Both the position numbers and the translations under genes were made by a program. A stretch of DNA of 64,000 nucleotides from Rufibacter hautae (GTDB lineage Bacteria > Bacteroidota > Bacteroidia > Cytophagales > Hymenobacteraceae): positions 1,854,589 to 1,918,588 of the forward strand of contig NZ_VKKY01000001.1 of NCBI RefSeq assembly GCF_008271695.1, written 5' to 3'. Positions 31,649 to 40,490 of this stretch are shown piece by piece; position 1 is the stretch's first letter, and every line of letters begins with the position of its first letter. The notes beneath the pieces were generated by a model that made no database searches, was not told the DNA's origin, and was given only the letters and a program-made list of their open reading frames with translations.

Positions 31649-34591
31649 TTAGCTCAATAAGCTCTCTATATCCTCTTTGGTGAGGCGTTTGATGACGGCT
31701 TCATCGGTGGAGATGAGGTCTGAGACCATCTGCAGTTTCTTGTCCTGAAGGGCTAGGATCTTCTCCTCCACGCTGTTCTTGGTGATGAACTTGTAAGTGA
31801 AGACGGTGTTCTGCTGACCAATGCGGTGGGCACGGTCAATGGCTTGGGCTTCCACGGCGGGGTTCCACCAAGGGTCCAGGATAAACACGTAGTCGGCGGC
31901 GGTGAGGTTGAGCCCCACGCCACCAGCTTTGAGGGAGATAAGAAAGACCGGCAGTTTAGGGTCGTTCTGGAAATGGGCTACCTGGGCCTGGCGGTCTTTG
32001 GTGGAGCCGTCCAGGTATGCGTACTTGATCTTGCGCTCGTCCAGGGCGGCCCGCACAATGTCCAGGTGCTTTACAAACTGGCTGAAGATAAGCACTTTGT
32101 GGCCTTCGCTGACCACGTTGCGGGTAAGGCGCATTACTTCGCCCAACTTGCCAGACTCTGCCGTGGATTCCGGATCAGCCATGCGCGGGTGATTCGCGAT
32201 TTGGCGCAGTTTCATGAGGCCCTGCAAGAGCATGAACTGCGACTTGGCCGTGCCCTGCTCCTCAATGTTCTTCAGGATCTTGTTTCGGTAGAAAGACTTC
32301 GTTTCCTCGTAGGCGTGCTCCTGCTCCTCAGTCATCTTGCAGTACGTGACGTGCTCAATCTTCTCGGGCAGTTCCTTGGCTACCTGGCTCTTGTGGCGGC
32401 GCAGGATAAACGGCTTGATGAGCGCGTGCAAACGACGGGTTTTATGCTCGTCTTTCAGCTTCTCAATAGGCCGCAGAAACTCTTTTTTGAAGAAGTTCTG
32501 GGTACCCAACAAGCCCGGATTGATAAATGACATCTGGCTCCACAAATCCAAGGTGCTGTTCTCCACGGGCGTGCCCGTCAAAATCAAGCGGTGCTTGGAT
32601 TTGAGCTCCCGGATACTAATAGAAGTATTAGAATTTGGATTCTTGATGGCCTGACTCTCATCCAGGATGATGTAGTCAAACATGTACTTCTTCAGGATCT
32701 CGTGGTCCAGGCGCACAATGCCGTACGACGTGAGAATAAGGTCATAGTGCTTGAACTGCGCCACGCTCTTGTTCCGGTACGTGCCGGTGTAGGTGAGAAT
32801 GCGCAGTTGGGGCGTGAACTTCTGGGCCTCGGCGAGCCAGTTGTAGACCAGCGAGGTAGGCATTACCAACAGAGACGCCGTCTGGGCGCCGTTTTCCTTG
32901 CGGTGCTGCAGCATGGCCAGCGTCTGCACGGTTTTCCCCAGACCCATGTCATCGGCCAGACAACCCCCGAAGTGGTATTCCTGCACAAAATGCAGCCAGT
33001 TGTAGCCCGCCTTCTGGTACGGGCGCAGTTCGCCTTTGAAACCGGCGGGCAGCGGCCTATCTTCCACGGCCTCAAACTCGCGGAGCTTCTCCAGTTTGCG
33101 GCTCATGGTCACGTGGGCCAGGTTGCCGTTCTGCAAATCGCTCACTAGCGAAAGGTGGTGCTTGCGCAGTTTCAGTTCGTCATCGCCTTCAGAGAAGGCA
33201 AAGAGCTCCAAATATTGGGTAAACCATTCCTCTGGGATGATTGCGATTTGGCCATTAGGCAGCTTGTACTCGCGGCGTTTGGTGAGGATGTGGTTGCGGA
33301 GCTTGATGAACGGGATCTCATACGGCCCGAAGCGCACGGTACCGTAGATGTCGAACCAGTCATTGGTCTCGTTGATGCCCACGTTCACCGAGGTCTCGCC
33401 TATAAAGTAGTTTTTCTCAGACTGACTCTGTTTCAGGGTAAAGCCCAGTTCCTCCAGGTCTTTGGCGTAGCTGTTCAACCACCCAAAGGCCTGCGGCTTG
33501 TCCATGATGGCTTTGCCGTTCCTTACCTCCAAGCCGCGGCTGGAAAGCTCGCGCAGAAAGAAGATCTCGCGGTCCAGGTCACGGTGCAGGCGATGGAACA
33601 CGTAAGAGTCCGGGGTCTTCTCCACGCTCACGCTGATCTTGCGCGATTCCTGGGTGCCCACGGTGTAGGTGCCGTACTTGAAATTAAGCTGGAAGACGAT
33701 TTTATCGCCTTCGGAAGGAGGCTTGATCTCCTCTTCTTCCTCGTCTTCGCCCGCCGCCGTAGCGAACAGGGCCGGGGAAGGCTCGGCCACCGCCAGTTCA
33801 GAGAACAGGAGCTGCGGCTGCGGCACGTAGCGTTCAGACTTTATATCGAAGCCCTTGGCGTAGACGTCAAACTGCTCTACCAGCGGGGCCACAAATTTGC
33901 GGTAATAGCTTTCCTCCACGTTGCGCGGCACCACAATGAACTTCTTGTTGAGGAAAGGCTGCAGCTTTTTGCCGTCTACCTGCTTCTCAAAGCTGTACAA
34001 CACATCGTTGAGCAAGAGCCAGGCGGGCTCTTTGCACACCAGCACCGCGTCTTTGTACTGGAACTCTAGGCGCTCGCCCTGGTACTTGATGGTGGGGAAA
34101 TAATGGGTGTTGTCGTCGTTGCGGCGGAAGTGGAACAGCACGGTGGCTTTTTCAGTGGCCATGTTCAGGCGTTTCCAGGTAGGCTCGCCGTCCTTGCCCA
34201 TCACAAACACCATCTTGTCCTGCAGCAGGTCCAATATCTTGGCCATGCGGCTCTGGATGTAATGGTCTATGCTCTCCTGCAGGAGCTTGTCGCCTTTGGC
34301 GGGGTCATAGGTCTTGAAGAAGAAGTCTGAGAGAGTGGTTTTCTTCAGGGCGAATTTCTTGAACACCGCATCCTGCTGGATCTGGTCGGTGAGTTCAATC
34401 AGCTCAAAGTCAATCTCGTTCAGGCGCGCGGCGAACTCATCGGCGTTTTTGCTGGAGATGTTCTGGTGCTGGAGGGTGAGCTGCCGTTTGGAGTTGACCT
34501 GCACCACGAAAGACTCAAACAAATAGCCTAGGTATTCATGCTCAAAGAGAGAATAGATAACTTGAAACGGCTGTGTTGTATATACTTTCAT
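31649..34591 (-). CDS. SNF2-family helicase-like ATPase
   Basis: 980 residues from ATG 34591 (MKVYTTQPFQVIYS). The C-terminal ~470 residues hold the two RecA-like lobes: Walker A LADDMGLGKTVQTLAML, DEAH-like box DESQAIKN, motif III LTGTPVENS, and lobe 2 KAGGVGLNLTAADYVFILDP with VEAQAIDRAHRIGQ. The N-terminal half is a substrate-specific region with an acidic stretch (EDEEEEEIKPP). Such bacterial Swi2/Snf2 proteins (RapA-like or stand-alone) translocate on double-stranded DNA and remodel bound proteins such as RNA polymerase. There is no adjacent methyltransferase or nuclease, so it is not an evident DISARM- or Zorya-type defence component. Confidence 0.93.
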   Translation of the reverse strand: MKVYTTQPFQVIYSLFEHEYLGYLFESFVVQVNSKRQLTLQHQNISSKNADEFAARLNEIDFELIELTDQIQQDAVFKKFALKKTTLSDFFFKTYDPAKGDKLLQESIDHYIQSRMAKILDLLQDKMVFVMGKDGEPTWKRLNMATEKATVLFHFRRNDDNTHYFPTIKYQGERLEFQYKDAVLVCKEPAWLLLNDVLYSFEKQVDGKKLQPFLNKKFIVVPRNVEESYYRKFVAPLVEQFDVYAKGFDIKSERYVPQPQLLFSELAVAEPSPALFATAAGEDEEEEEIKPPSEGDKIVFQLNFKYGTYTVGTQESRKISVSVEKTPDSYVFHRLHRDLDREIFFLRELSSRGLEVRNGKAIMDKPQAFGWLNSYAKDLEELGFTLKQSQSEKNYFIGETSVNVGINETNDWFDIYGTVRFGPYEIPFIKLRNHILTKRREYKLPNGQIAIIPEEWFTQYLELFAFSEGDDELKLRKHHLSLVSDLQNGNLAHVTMSRKLEKLREFEAVEDRPLPAGFKGELRPYQKAGYNWLHFVQEYHFGGCLADDMGLGKTVQTLAMLQHRKENGAQTASLLVMPTSLVYNWLAEAQKFTPQLRILTYTGTYRNKSVAQFKHYDLILTSYGIVRLDHEILKKYMFDYIILDESQAIKNPNSNTSISIRELKSKHRLILTGTPVENSTLDLWSQMSFINPGLLGTQNFFKKEFLRPIEKLKDEHKTRRLHALIKPFILRRHKSQVAKELPEKIEHVTYCKMTEEQEHAYEETKSFYRNKILKNIEEQGTAKSQFMLLQGLMKLRQIANHPRMADPESTAESGKLGEVMRLTRNVVSEGHKVLIFSQFVKHLDIVRAALDERKIKYAYLDGSTKDRQAQVAHFQNDPKLPVFLISLKAGGVGLNLTAADYVFILDPWWNPAVEAQAIDRAHRIGQQNTVFTYKFITKNSVEEKILALQDKKLQMVSDLISTDEAVIKRLTKEDIESLLS

Positions 34592-34771
34592 GGCAGAGGC
34601 TTCCAATCCCAATATTGAAAGTACAACAAAATCTTTTTTTACCCGCAGAAAAAGGCAGAAATTTTATCAAATTACCATCTTTTAAGTAATGACAATCCTA
34701 TTTTGAGGTCATTTTCTTAAAATCGCACAGAAAACAAACGTTAGCAGAACAGGGTTTCCGGGCTCTCCATT

Positions 34772-34805
34772 CAAGGGCTCTTTTCAGAAAAGAAGGCTGA
34801 AAACA
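34772..34805. repeat. Dispersed palindrome copy
   Basis: CAAGGGCTCTTTTCAGAAAA then GAAGGCTGAAAACA, 2 bases beyond the permease gene stop. Confidence 0.8.
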
Positions 34806-34807
34806 GA

Positions 34808-36031
34808 TCAAAGGTTTTCCCTAATGGTAAGGGCCGCAGCGCGGCGGGCGGGCCGGATGGACACCAGAAGCGTGATCAGGATGATGGCCGCGGCGGTGAG
34901 CATGAAGTCTGTGGGGCGCATAAGCACGGGGTACGCCTCTACCACCGAGGTGCTCATGCCCATGGAAACCCAGCCAAACGTCTGCTGCAGCCAGCAGATG
35001 GTACCGCCCACCACCAAGCCCACAATGGCCCCCGTAAACGCCACAATGGCGCCCTCCAGCAGGAAAATTTTTCTAATGGTGCCCGGGTCTGCGCCCAGTG
35101 AGGCCAGAATGGCAATGTCTTTCTGCTTGTCCAGCACCAGCATGGAGAGCGAGAAGAAGATGTTGATGGAGGCAATGAGCAGCACAAACGTGAAGGTGAC
35201 AAACACGAATAGCTTCTCCACTTTCACGGCCCTGAGCAGGCTCACGTGCTGTTCTTCGCTGTCTTGCACGTTGAAGCCCTTGCCCAGCAGCTTCTGCAAG
35301 TCAGCTCTTACCCGGTCAATGTTATCCAGGTTATCGGTCTTGATCTCCAGCGAGGTGCGCTTGTTCCCGTAACTCAGCAATTCCTCCGCGAAGGTCAGTG
35401 GCACAAACACGTACTGGTCATCATATTGCCGCTCTATGGCAAAGATGCCCCCCGCCTGGATGCCCAACTGCCGGAAAGCGTTCTCTGGGTTGATGATGGT
35501 TTTCTTGCCAGCCTTAGGGTACAGGAACTGCAACGGGGAGAACGGATTCTCGGGCCGGATGGAGAGCTGGTACTGCACACCACGGCCAATGAGGGCAAAC
35601 TGCTGGTTTCCCCTTATCAGGTGGTAATCGCCGTCAACAATAGCGGAGTCAATCTGGTTCTGTTGGAAAAAGTTATCGGTGACGCCTTTCACCTTCACCA
35701 CCATCTGGCGGTCATTGTAGCGCAGCAACGCGTTGTCTTCAATCACCTCGGTGAGCAGCGCCACGCCCGGTGTCTTCCTGATGCGGTCCAGGAACTGGGC
35801 GTTGGTCTCAAAGGATTTGCCCTCCACGGCCGTGATCTTGATCTCGGGGTCAAACTTGCCGTACAGCGACCGGATGAGGTCTTCCAGGCCGTTGAACACC
35901 GAGAGCACCACAATGAGCGCCATGGTGCCCACGCCCACGCCAATCATGGCAATGATGGAGATGATATTGATGATGTTGCGCTTCTTCTTGGAGAAAAAGT
36001 ACCGCCGGGCGATAAAAAGGGCAACGTTCAT
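34808..36031 (-). CDS. LolC/LolE-type ABC transporter permease (FtsX/MacB family)
   Basis: 407 residues. N-terminal ALFIARRYFFSKKKRNIINI leading into the first membrane helix (IGVGVGTMALIVVLSVFNG), a ~220-residue periplasmic domain, then three helices (FVFVTFTFVLLIASINIFFS; GAIVAFTGAIVGLVVGGTI; a last one ending LLVSIRPARRAAAL). This is the LolC/LolE arrangement for extracting lipoproteins from the inner membrane. No ATPase subunit (LolD) is adjacent, so it would be encoded elsewhere. In a minus-strand run downstream of rbfA. Confidence 0.9.
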   Translation of the reverse strand: MNVALFIARRYFFSKKKRNIINIISIIAMIGVGVGTMALIVVLSVFNGLEDLIRSLYGKFDPEIKITAVEGKSFETNAQFLDRIRKTPGVALLTEVIEDNALLRYNDRQMVVKVKGVTDNFFQQNQIDSAIVDGDYHLIRGNQQFALIGRGVQYQLSIRPENPFSPLQFLYPKAGKKTIINPENAFRQLGIQAGGIFAIERQYDDQYVFVPLTFAEELLSYGNKRTSLEIKTDNLDNIDRVRADLQKLLGKGFNVQDSEEQHVSLLRAVKVEKLFVFVTFTFVLLIASINIFFSLSMLVLDKQKDIAILASLGADPGTIRKIFLLEGAIVAFTGAIVGLVVGGTICWLQQTFGWVSMGMSTSVVEAYPVLMRPTDFMLTAAAIILITLLVSIRPARRAAALTIRENL

Positions 36032-36169
36032 CTTTGGGTAAATGCGTGGATTAATGATTAAGCGATCAAGTGCAAGCGTGAGGGAAAGAATGGTCCAAAC
36101 TCATCCGTCACTCAGGTCACCTTTACTGTTCTGGGGCAAAAGGGTTATGTTTTCTTCTCTGCCTAGGCC

Positions 36170-36204
36170 TTTTTAGGGGTGTTTCTGTGAAAGGAGGGCG
36201 AAAC
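36170..36204. repeat. Dispersed palindrome copy
   Basis: TTTTTAGGGGTGTTTCTGTG then AAAGGAGGGCGAAAC; it touches the stop codon of the GNAT gene. Confidence 0.65.
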
Positions 36205-36677
36205 TACAGCTGGGCCACTTTCTCGCGTTTCACCTCTTTCTGCATGCAAACGCTGCTTTCTATGTTCTCGTATTGCCCGAAGTTGGGAATGACCTTGAAA
36301 TCACTCTTGGTGTAGAGCCGGATGGCCTCTGGCTGCGCTTTGCCGGTCTCCAGAATGAGCGTTGAAAACTCCAGCTCGGCGGCCCAGCGCTCCAGTTCCG
36401 CCAGGATTCTTCCGGCAATGCCCTGCCCCCGGAACTCAGGCAGCACAAACATCCTTTTCACCTCCATGGTGTCCTGCGAGTAGGCTTTGATGGCGCCGCA
36501 GCCCACGGGTACCTCGTCATAGTAGGCCACCACCACGTGCCTGATGGCACTGATTTTATTGAATTGTGCAAAAAACGAGTGGTCATCCCCGTCCCGCACA
36601 TGAAGATCGGCGTCCAAAAGGGAAACAAGCTCTGCAAAATCCTGGTTGGCTGAATCTGTCCTGATTAACTCAATCAT
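36204..36677 (-). CDS. GNAT-family N-acetyltransferase
   Basis: 157 residues covering one GNAT fold. The acetyl-CoA site is MFVLPEFRGQGIAGRILAEL (R/Q-x-x-G-x-G/A), preceded by VGCGAIKAYSQDTMEVKRM and followed by LILETGKAQPEAIRLYTKS and the Y of FGQYENIESSVCM. Substrate cannot be told; this subgroup (YitI/ElaA-like single-domain) often acts on small metabolites. Starts at ATG 36677; 172 bases separate it from the permease gene. Confidence 0.9.
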   Translation of the reverse strand: MIELIRTDSANQDFAELVSLLDADLHVRDGDDHSFFAQFNKISAIRHVVVAYYDEVPVGCGAIKAYSQDTMEVKRMFVLPEFRGQGIAGRILAELERWAAELEFSTLILETGKAQPEAIRLYTKSDFKVIPNFGQYENIESSVCMQKEVKREKVAQL

Positions 36678-36764
36678 CTTGTTGCGAATAGTAGGAATAG
36701 CGGGGACGTGAGGGTGAAGTTAGCAGTTCTTGGCAGATTGTCAAAGTCCAATAAGCAGGGTCCC

Positions 36765-36801
36765 TTTCAGGCCTGATTTTCAGAAAACCGGCCCAAAGCA
36801 G
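36765..36801. repeat. Dispersed palindrome copy
   Basis: TTTCAGGCCTGATTTTCAGA then AAACCGGCCCAAAGCAG. About 50 bases beyond the methyltransferase stop. Confidence 0.75.
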
Positions 36802-36850
36802 AAAACCTCTCTCTACAAACTGCAACAAGCCAGACGCTTACTTGTTTTCC

Positions 36851-37660
36851 CTATTTCCAGGCTTTTACAATAAGACCAGTACCGGTGGGGTGTTTGCCGT
36901 TGGTATCAAGCCAGTTCAACAGCAAACAGAACGGATACACAATCAGGTAGTAGGACGGCAGAATAAGGAAGAACAGCTTGCTCGCTCCCAGCATCAGGAT
37001 GGGGTACTTCATGCTCAGGCGCCAGGAGATTTTGCCGGGCGCGCCGTATGAGTAATGCGCCTCGGTGCGGCTGAAACCGGCGCTCTTCAGTTTCTGCTGT
37101 ATTTCCTGGATGTTGTAGCCGTCACGTACGTGTTCCTCAATAAAGGAGCTTTCGTCATCGCCGTGCACGTCTGAGCCGCCTTGGTCAGAGGGCGTAGAGA
37201 TGAGTACCATACCGCCCGGCCGCAAAGAAGCATGGAAGTTTCTGAACACCTCCACATCTTCCAAGATGTGCTCCATCACGTCTACGCTCAGCACCAGGTC
37301 AAAGGCCTGTGGGTCCTGGAACGTGACCAGGTCGTCTTTCCGGAACATGACGTTGTGGCGGCCTATCTTCTGGAAGAAGTTGGCGCAGTCGGCGATCTGC
37401 TCGTCTTTCACGTCCACGGCCAGGATGCGCCAGTTGGGACCCATTCCCGAGAGGTAATAGCTGTACTGCCCGAAGCCCGAGCCGGCATCCAGAATCTGCA
37501 CGGGCGCCTGGCGTTTGCCTTTGGCCCAGGCTCGCAGCTCCTTGTGGATGTGCCACGTGCGCAGCAGAAGTAAGTCTAAGAGGTTGTAAAAAAGCTTGCG
37601 CAGGAAAGGGGTCTTGTTGAAGGCCTCGCCCAGAACGCGTTTAATTGGATCGTACTGCAT
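36851..37660 (-). CDS. Class I SAM-dependent methyltransferase with C-terminal membrane segment
   Basis: 269 residues. SAM motif I is VQILDAGSGFGQYSYYL near residue 54, followed by LAVDVKDEQI (motif II acidic residue) and DLVLSVDVMEHILEDVEVF (motif IV region). The last ~70 residues are hydrophobic (LFFLILPSYYLIVYPFCLLLNWL), which suggests membrane association and a lipid or polyprenyl-type substrate; this is inference. It lies 42 bases downstream of rbfA on the same strand. Confidence 0.85.
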   Translation of the reverse strand: MQYDPIKRVLGEAFNKTPFLRKLFYNLLDLLLLRTWHIHKELRAWAKGKRQAPVQILDAGSGFGQYSYYLSGMGPNWRILAVDVKDEQIADCANFFQKIGRHNVMFRKDDLVTFQDPQAFDLVLSVDVMEHILEDVEVFRNFHASLRPGGMVLISTPSDQGGSDVHGDDESSFIEEHVRDGYNIQEIQQKLKSAGFSRTEAHYSYGAPGKISWRLSMKYPILMLGASKLFFLILPSYYLIVYPFCLLLNWLDTNGKHPTGTGLIVKAWK

Positions 37661-37702
37661 GGGTGGGTTTAGTAGCTGGCTTGGAGAACGGGTGAGGATG
37701 GA

Positions 37703-38155
37703 TTAGCGCCCGTCGGCATCTTCCTCCTCGTCCTCGCCGTCTTCGTCAGAAAGGTAATAGTCTTCTTCGGCCCGGAACGGGTTGGTTGGGTCTTCTTTAG
37801 ACTCGGACGGGATGTCCAGCTCAGAAATGATTTTGTCCATTTTGGCGGCGTACTCGGCGGTATCGTCCAGGTAGAAAATCAGCTCTGGGATCACGCGCAC
37901 CTGGTTTTTGATGCGCTTGGCCAGTTCGTGCCGGATGGTCTTGGTATGTACTTTTATCTCGTTGAGCAGATCGCGCCCGTTGGGGTTGAGCAGCAGGCTC
38001 AGGTGCACTTTTGCCACACCCAGATCTGGTGACACGGAGACCCCGCTCACCGATATGTAGGTGCTCTGAAACAGGTGGGAAACATCGCGCTGGAAGATCT
38101 CAGCAAGCTCCTTCTGAATCAGTCTGGCGAATTTTTGTTGGCGTTTACTTTCCAT
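37703..38155 (-). CDS. rbfA: Ribosome-binding factor A
   Basis: 150 residues. The RbfA KH-like fold is evident: KRQQKFARLIQKELAEIFQ, VSGVSVSPDLGVAKVHLSL, HELAKRIKNQVRVIPELIFY and LDDTAEYAAKMDKII. RbfA binds the 30S precursor and helps mature the 5' end of 16S rRNA, especially in the cold. A long acidic tail (DEDGEDEEEDADGR) extends the usual ~120-residue protein. A near-match -7 box (GATATTTG) lies about 10 bases upstream of the start. First gene of the minus-strand run. Confidence 0.95.
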   Translation of the reverse strand: MESKRQQKFARLIQKELAEIFQRDVSHLFQSTYISVSGVSVSPDLGVAKVHLSLLLNPNGRDLLNEIKVHTKTIRHELAKRIKNQVRVIPELIFYLDDTAEYAAKMDKIISELDIPSESKEDPTNPFRAEEDYYLSDEDGEDEEEDADGR

Positions 38156-38250
38156 GGTTCCGCAAATATCGTATTAATTTCACATTTTTACCCCACAAAC
38201 CGTCCTCCTCTTTGCCGCAAGGTCAGAGCGAAGGCTAAGCCGCGCATTGC

Positions 38251-39660
38251 TTGATACGATTCTTCCGCAGTTTGTTTCCGTCCAGGTGGGTGGTGTTGGT
38301 ACTGCTGTTTCTCCTCATCCGGCTTCCATTGCTCATTTTTGGGCTTCCTGCTACCCTCTCAGAACTGCACCACGTGCTTTTGGGGGAGCGTCTGCATGCC
38401 GGTTTTATCCTGTACCAGGATGTGTATGACACCACGGCCCCGCTCTCGGCGGCCGTGTACTGGTTTCTGGACCTGGTGGCGCCACGCTCTTACCTGGTGC
38501 ACCGCCTGCTGGCCACTTTCCTTATAGGGTACCAAGCCTTTCTGCTCAATAATGTCTTCAACCGCAACCAGGTGCACCCTTACAAGTCCTACGTGCCGGC
38601 CTTGCTGTACATGCTGTTCGGGAGCATTTTCTTTGAGCTGGATGTGCTCTCCCCGCTGCTGCTGGGCCACACGTTTGTGATTCTGGCCGTGTACAGCCTG
38701 ACGGCTATCTCCAAGGAGGCCGCCAACGCCCGCCGCCTGTTTAAGGCCGGGTTCATGCTCGGGCTGGCGGCGCTGTGTTACCTGCCATTTGTGTGGTTTC
38801 TGTTTCTGGGCTTCTTCGCCATCATCTACTTTGCCTCCGGGGCCTTCCGAAGCACCTTGCTCATGCTCACAGGCTTTGTGTTCCCGTTCACGGTGGTGCT
38901 CACCTATTTCCTGTACCAGAACTCCCTGGGTCCGTTTTTGGAGCAGGGTTTGACCTGGTCCTGGCAGTTCTCCTTTGATTTCGGGTTGCCGATAAGCCAG
39001 GTCATGACTGTGGCCGCGCTTCCGTTGGGCATACTGGTGCTTTCTTTCCTGAGCCTGCCCCTGGTCACGCTAGGGCCCAACTACCAGGCGCGTTTTCTGC
39101 AGATCATGCTCATCTGGGTGATTGTAGTCCTGTTGGTGCTGGTGAACGGGCATGATGCCTCGGCCAAAGGCCTGGTGCTGCTGTTACCCCTGATTTCTTA
39201 CTTCGGGATTTTTCTCTTCAGTTGGTGGGGAAACCGCCTCTGGATTGCCGAGCTCCTTTTTCTGGTGATTGTTGCCGCTGTGGTGACCGTGCGCTACAAC
39301 CCGTTGGGTTTGGTGTATCCGGCCCTGCGCCTGCAACCCGAGCTGGTGCAGGTGCGCGAGGCCCCCAAATACCAGCAGGTACAAGGACAGCGCCTGTTGG
39401 TCTTAGGCCCCGACCTCAACTATTACCAAAACAACAGCGTGGGCTCTCCCTACCTGCGCTGGGACTTGGCCAAACCCTACTTCGGGCGACTGAGCTACTA
39501 TGACGCGCTGTTCACCATTCTGCAGGACCTCAGGAAAAATCCTCCCGCCTACATCGTAGACCAGCAGAACCTCATGCCCGAGCTGCAGTACAAACTGCCC
39601 CTGGTGTTCCAACGCTACGAAAAGGTAGAGAACGGCCCCGTCTACCGGCGGGTGCGGTAA
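38251..39660 (+). CDS. Polytopic membrane protein (DUF6427-like start)
   Basis: 469 residues with about ten membrane helices and a C-terminal soluble part (~130 residues, LVQVREAPKYQQVQGQRLLV). The opening MIRFFRSLFPSRWVVLVLLF resembles the DUF6427-type membrane proteins of Bacteroidota, but I am not certain of the family. The frame is closed by TAA five codons before the TTG start at 38251 and offers no ATG, so TTG is the only sensible start. Divergent from rbfA with only 95 bases between them. Transport or glycan-related roles are possible; nothing specific is visible. Confidence 0.6.
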   Translation: MIRFFRSLFPSRWVVLVLLFLLIRLPLLIFGLPATLSELHHVLLGERLHAGFILYQDVYDTTAPLSAAVYWFLDLVAPRSYLVHRLLATFLIGYQAFLLNNVFNRNQVHPYKSYVPALLYMLFGSIFFELDVLSPLLLGHTFVILAVYSLTAISKEAANARRLFKAGFMLGLAALCYLPFVWFLFLGFFAIIYFASGAFRSTLLMLTGFVFPFTVVLTYFLYQNSLGPFLEQGLTWSWQFSFDFGLPISQVMTVAALPLGILVLSFLSLPLVTLGPNYQARFLQIMLIWVIVVLLVLVNGHDASAKGLVLLLPLISYFGIFLFSWWGNRLWIAELLFLVIVAAVVTVRYNPLGLVYPALRLQPELVQVREAPKYQQVQGQRLLVLGPDLNYYQNNSVGSPYLRWDLAKPYFGRLSYYDALFTILQDLRKNPPAYIVDQQNLMPELQYKLPLVFQRYEKVENGPVYRRVR

Positions 39661-39683
39661 GTTTCTACTGAATGGTTTGCGTT

Positions 39684-39723
39684 GCTGTTTTACAGCTGTT
39701 TTTTGGAAATTAAGCTTGAAACA
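39684..39723. repeat. Dispersed palindrome copy
   Basis: CTGTTTTACAGCTGTTTTTT then GGAAATTAAGCTTGAAACA, 23 bases after the membrane protein stop. Confidence 0.7.
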
Positions 39724-39725
39724 GG

Positions 39726-39760
39726 AACCCACCCCTACCCCTCCTAGGAGAGGAATCCTG
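39726..39760. repeat. CCCCT-AGGGG repeat, copy 2
   Basis: AACCCACCCCTACCCC, then TCCTAGGAGAGGAATCCTG. It matches 16937-16970 at most positions and follows a dispersed palindrome by 2 bases. Confidence 0.7.
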
Positions 39761-39819
39761 AGTTATTGAGGCAGTGTTATATGGCAATAATTTGCTAGCC
39801 AGCGTTATAGAGGTAAGTG

Positions 39820-39844
39820 TAGGGGCAATCCCTTGTGGTTGCCC
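39820..39844. repeat. TAGG-CTTGTGG-TGCCC repeat, copy 2
   Basis: TAGGGGCAATCCCTTGTGG followed by TTGCCC; the GGGCAA/TTGCCC arms form a hairpin. Compare 17131-17155. Confidence 0.6.
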
Positions 39845-39922
39845 ATTTCGGTTTCAGGTGAGAATTAGCCGCACAGTTAGGCACATCCTATCAGGCATTC
39901 ATCTCTACTAATCAGCATTGCT

Positions 39923-39960
39923 GATTTGAGCCTATTTTCTGGGAAACAGCCCTAAAACAG
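39923..39960. repeat. Dispersed palindrome copy, near consensus
   Basis: TTTGAGCCTATTTTCTGGGA then AACAGCCCTAAAACAG. It lies just beyond the rpiB-side hairpin. Confidence 0.8.
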
Positions 39961-39963
39961 AAA

Positions 39964-39984
39964 GGGCGCCTATACGAGGCGCCC
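39964..39984 (-). terminator. Hairpin, probable rpiB terminator
   Basis: GGGCGCCT (39964-39971) and AGGCGCCC (39977-39984) with a five-base loop. On the minus strand it is followed by TTTCTGTTTT from the adjacent palindrome. Confidence 0.65.
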
Positions 39985-40007
39985 CTACAATTAAATCTAT
40001 ATTTTCA

Positions 40008-40040
40008 AACTCAGGACTCTGAACTCAAGACTCAGAACTC
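40008..40040. repeat. ACTCAAGACTC-type short repeat, copy 1
   Basis: AACTCAGGACTCTGAACTC then AAGACTCAGAACTC, built from variants of an ACTCxGxA word. It sits just past the rpiB stop. A second block is at 52738-52772. Confidence 0.65.
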
Positions 40041-40046
40041 GCGCCA

Positions 40047-40478
40047 TTAGGCGCAGGCAATCTTGTCTACCCGGGTCTGGTGACGGCCACCTTCAAACGG
40101 CGTGGTCAAGAAAGCTTCCACCATCTCGCGGGCTACTTCCTCGCTCACGAACCTGGCCGGCACGCACATTACGTTGGCGTTGTTATGGGAGCGTGCCAGC
40201 TCGGCTAGTTCTCTTTGCCAGCATAGGGCCGCCCTGATGCCGGCGTGCTTGTTGGCGGTGATGGCTACGCCGTTGCCGCTGCCGCAGAGCAGAATGCCCA
40301 GTTCGTATTCTTTGTTCTCCACTGCCGAGGACAGCGGGTGCACGTAGTCTGGATAGTCAACGGAGGCGTCTGAGAATGGCCCGAAGTCTTTCACCTCGTG
40401 GCCCAGGGCTTCTAGTTGCTCTTTTACTAATCCTTTGTATTGGTATCCGGCGTGGTCGCCGCCTAGTGCTATTTTCAT
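40047..40478 (-). CDS. rpiB: Ribose 5-phosphate isomerase B
   Basis: 143 residues. It interconverts ribose 5-phosphate and ribulose 5-phosphate in the pentose phosphate pathway. Family features: IALGGDHAGYQYK at the N-terminus (Asp and His of the substrate site), SVDYPDYVHPLS, the catalytic cysteine in GILLCGSGNGVAITANK, and RAALCWQRELAELARSHNNANV. Cytosolic. It begins 12 bases after tatC on the same strand and is probably co-transcribed, a chance pairing in functional terms. Confidence 0.96.
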   Translation of the reverse strand: MKIALGGDHAGYQYKGLVKEQLEALGHEVKDFGPFSDASVDYPDYVHPLSSAVENKEYELGILLCGSGNGVAITANKHAGIRAALCWQRELAELARSHNNANVMCVPARFVSEEVAREMVEAFLTTPFEGGRHQTRVDKIACA

Positions 40479-40490
40479 CTTAGTCTTTCT

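Larger units (their letters stand above)
39661..40046. other. Repeat-packed intergenic region between convergent genes
   Basis: 386 bases without a gene. It contains two dispersed palindromes, the second copy of the composite repeat module, a GGGCGCCT hairpin and an ACTCAAGACTC-type repeat. It has nearly the same order of elements as the start of the gap at 16833. Confidence 0.75.

Noticed and set aside
33155-34069. Open frame (304 codons) antisense to the SNF2 helicase gene
   Set aside because: Shadow frame in the variable N-terminal half of the helicase; product rich in H, R and V without domain pattern.
31649-34591. SNF2 helicase as part of an antiphage defence system
   Set aside because: No partner nuclease, methyltransferase of the DISARM type, ZorAB or other defence gene is adjacent; neighbours are housekeeping genes.
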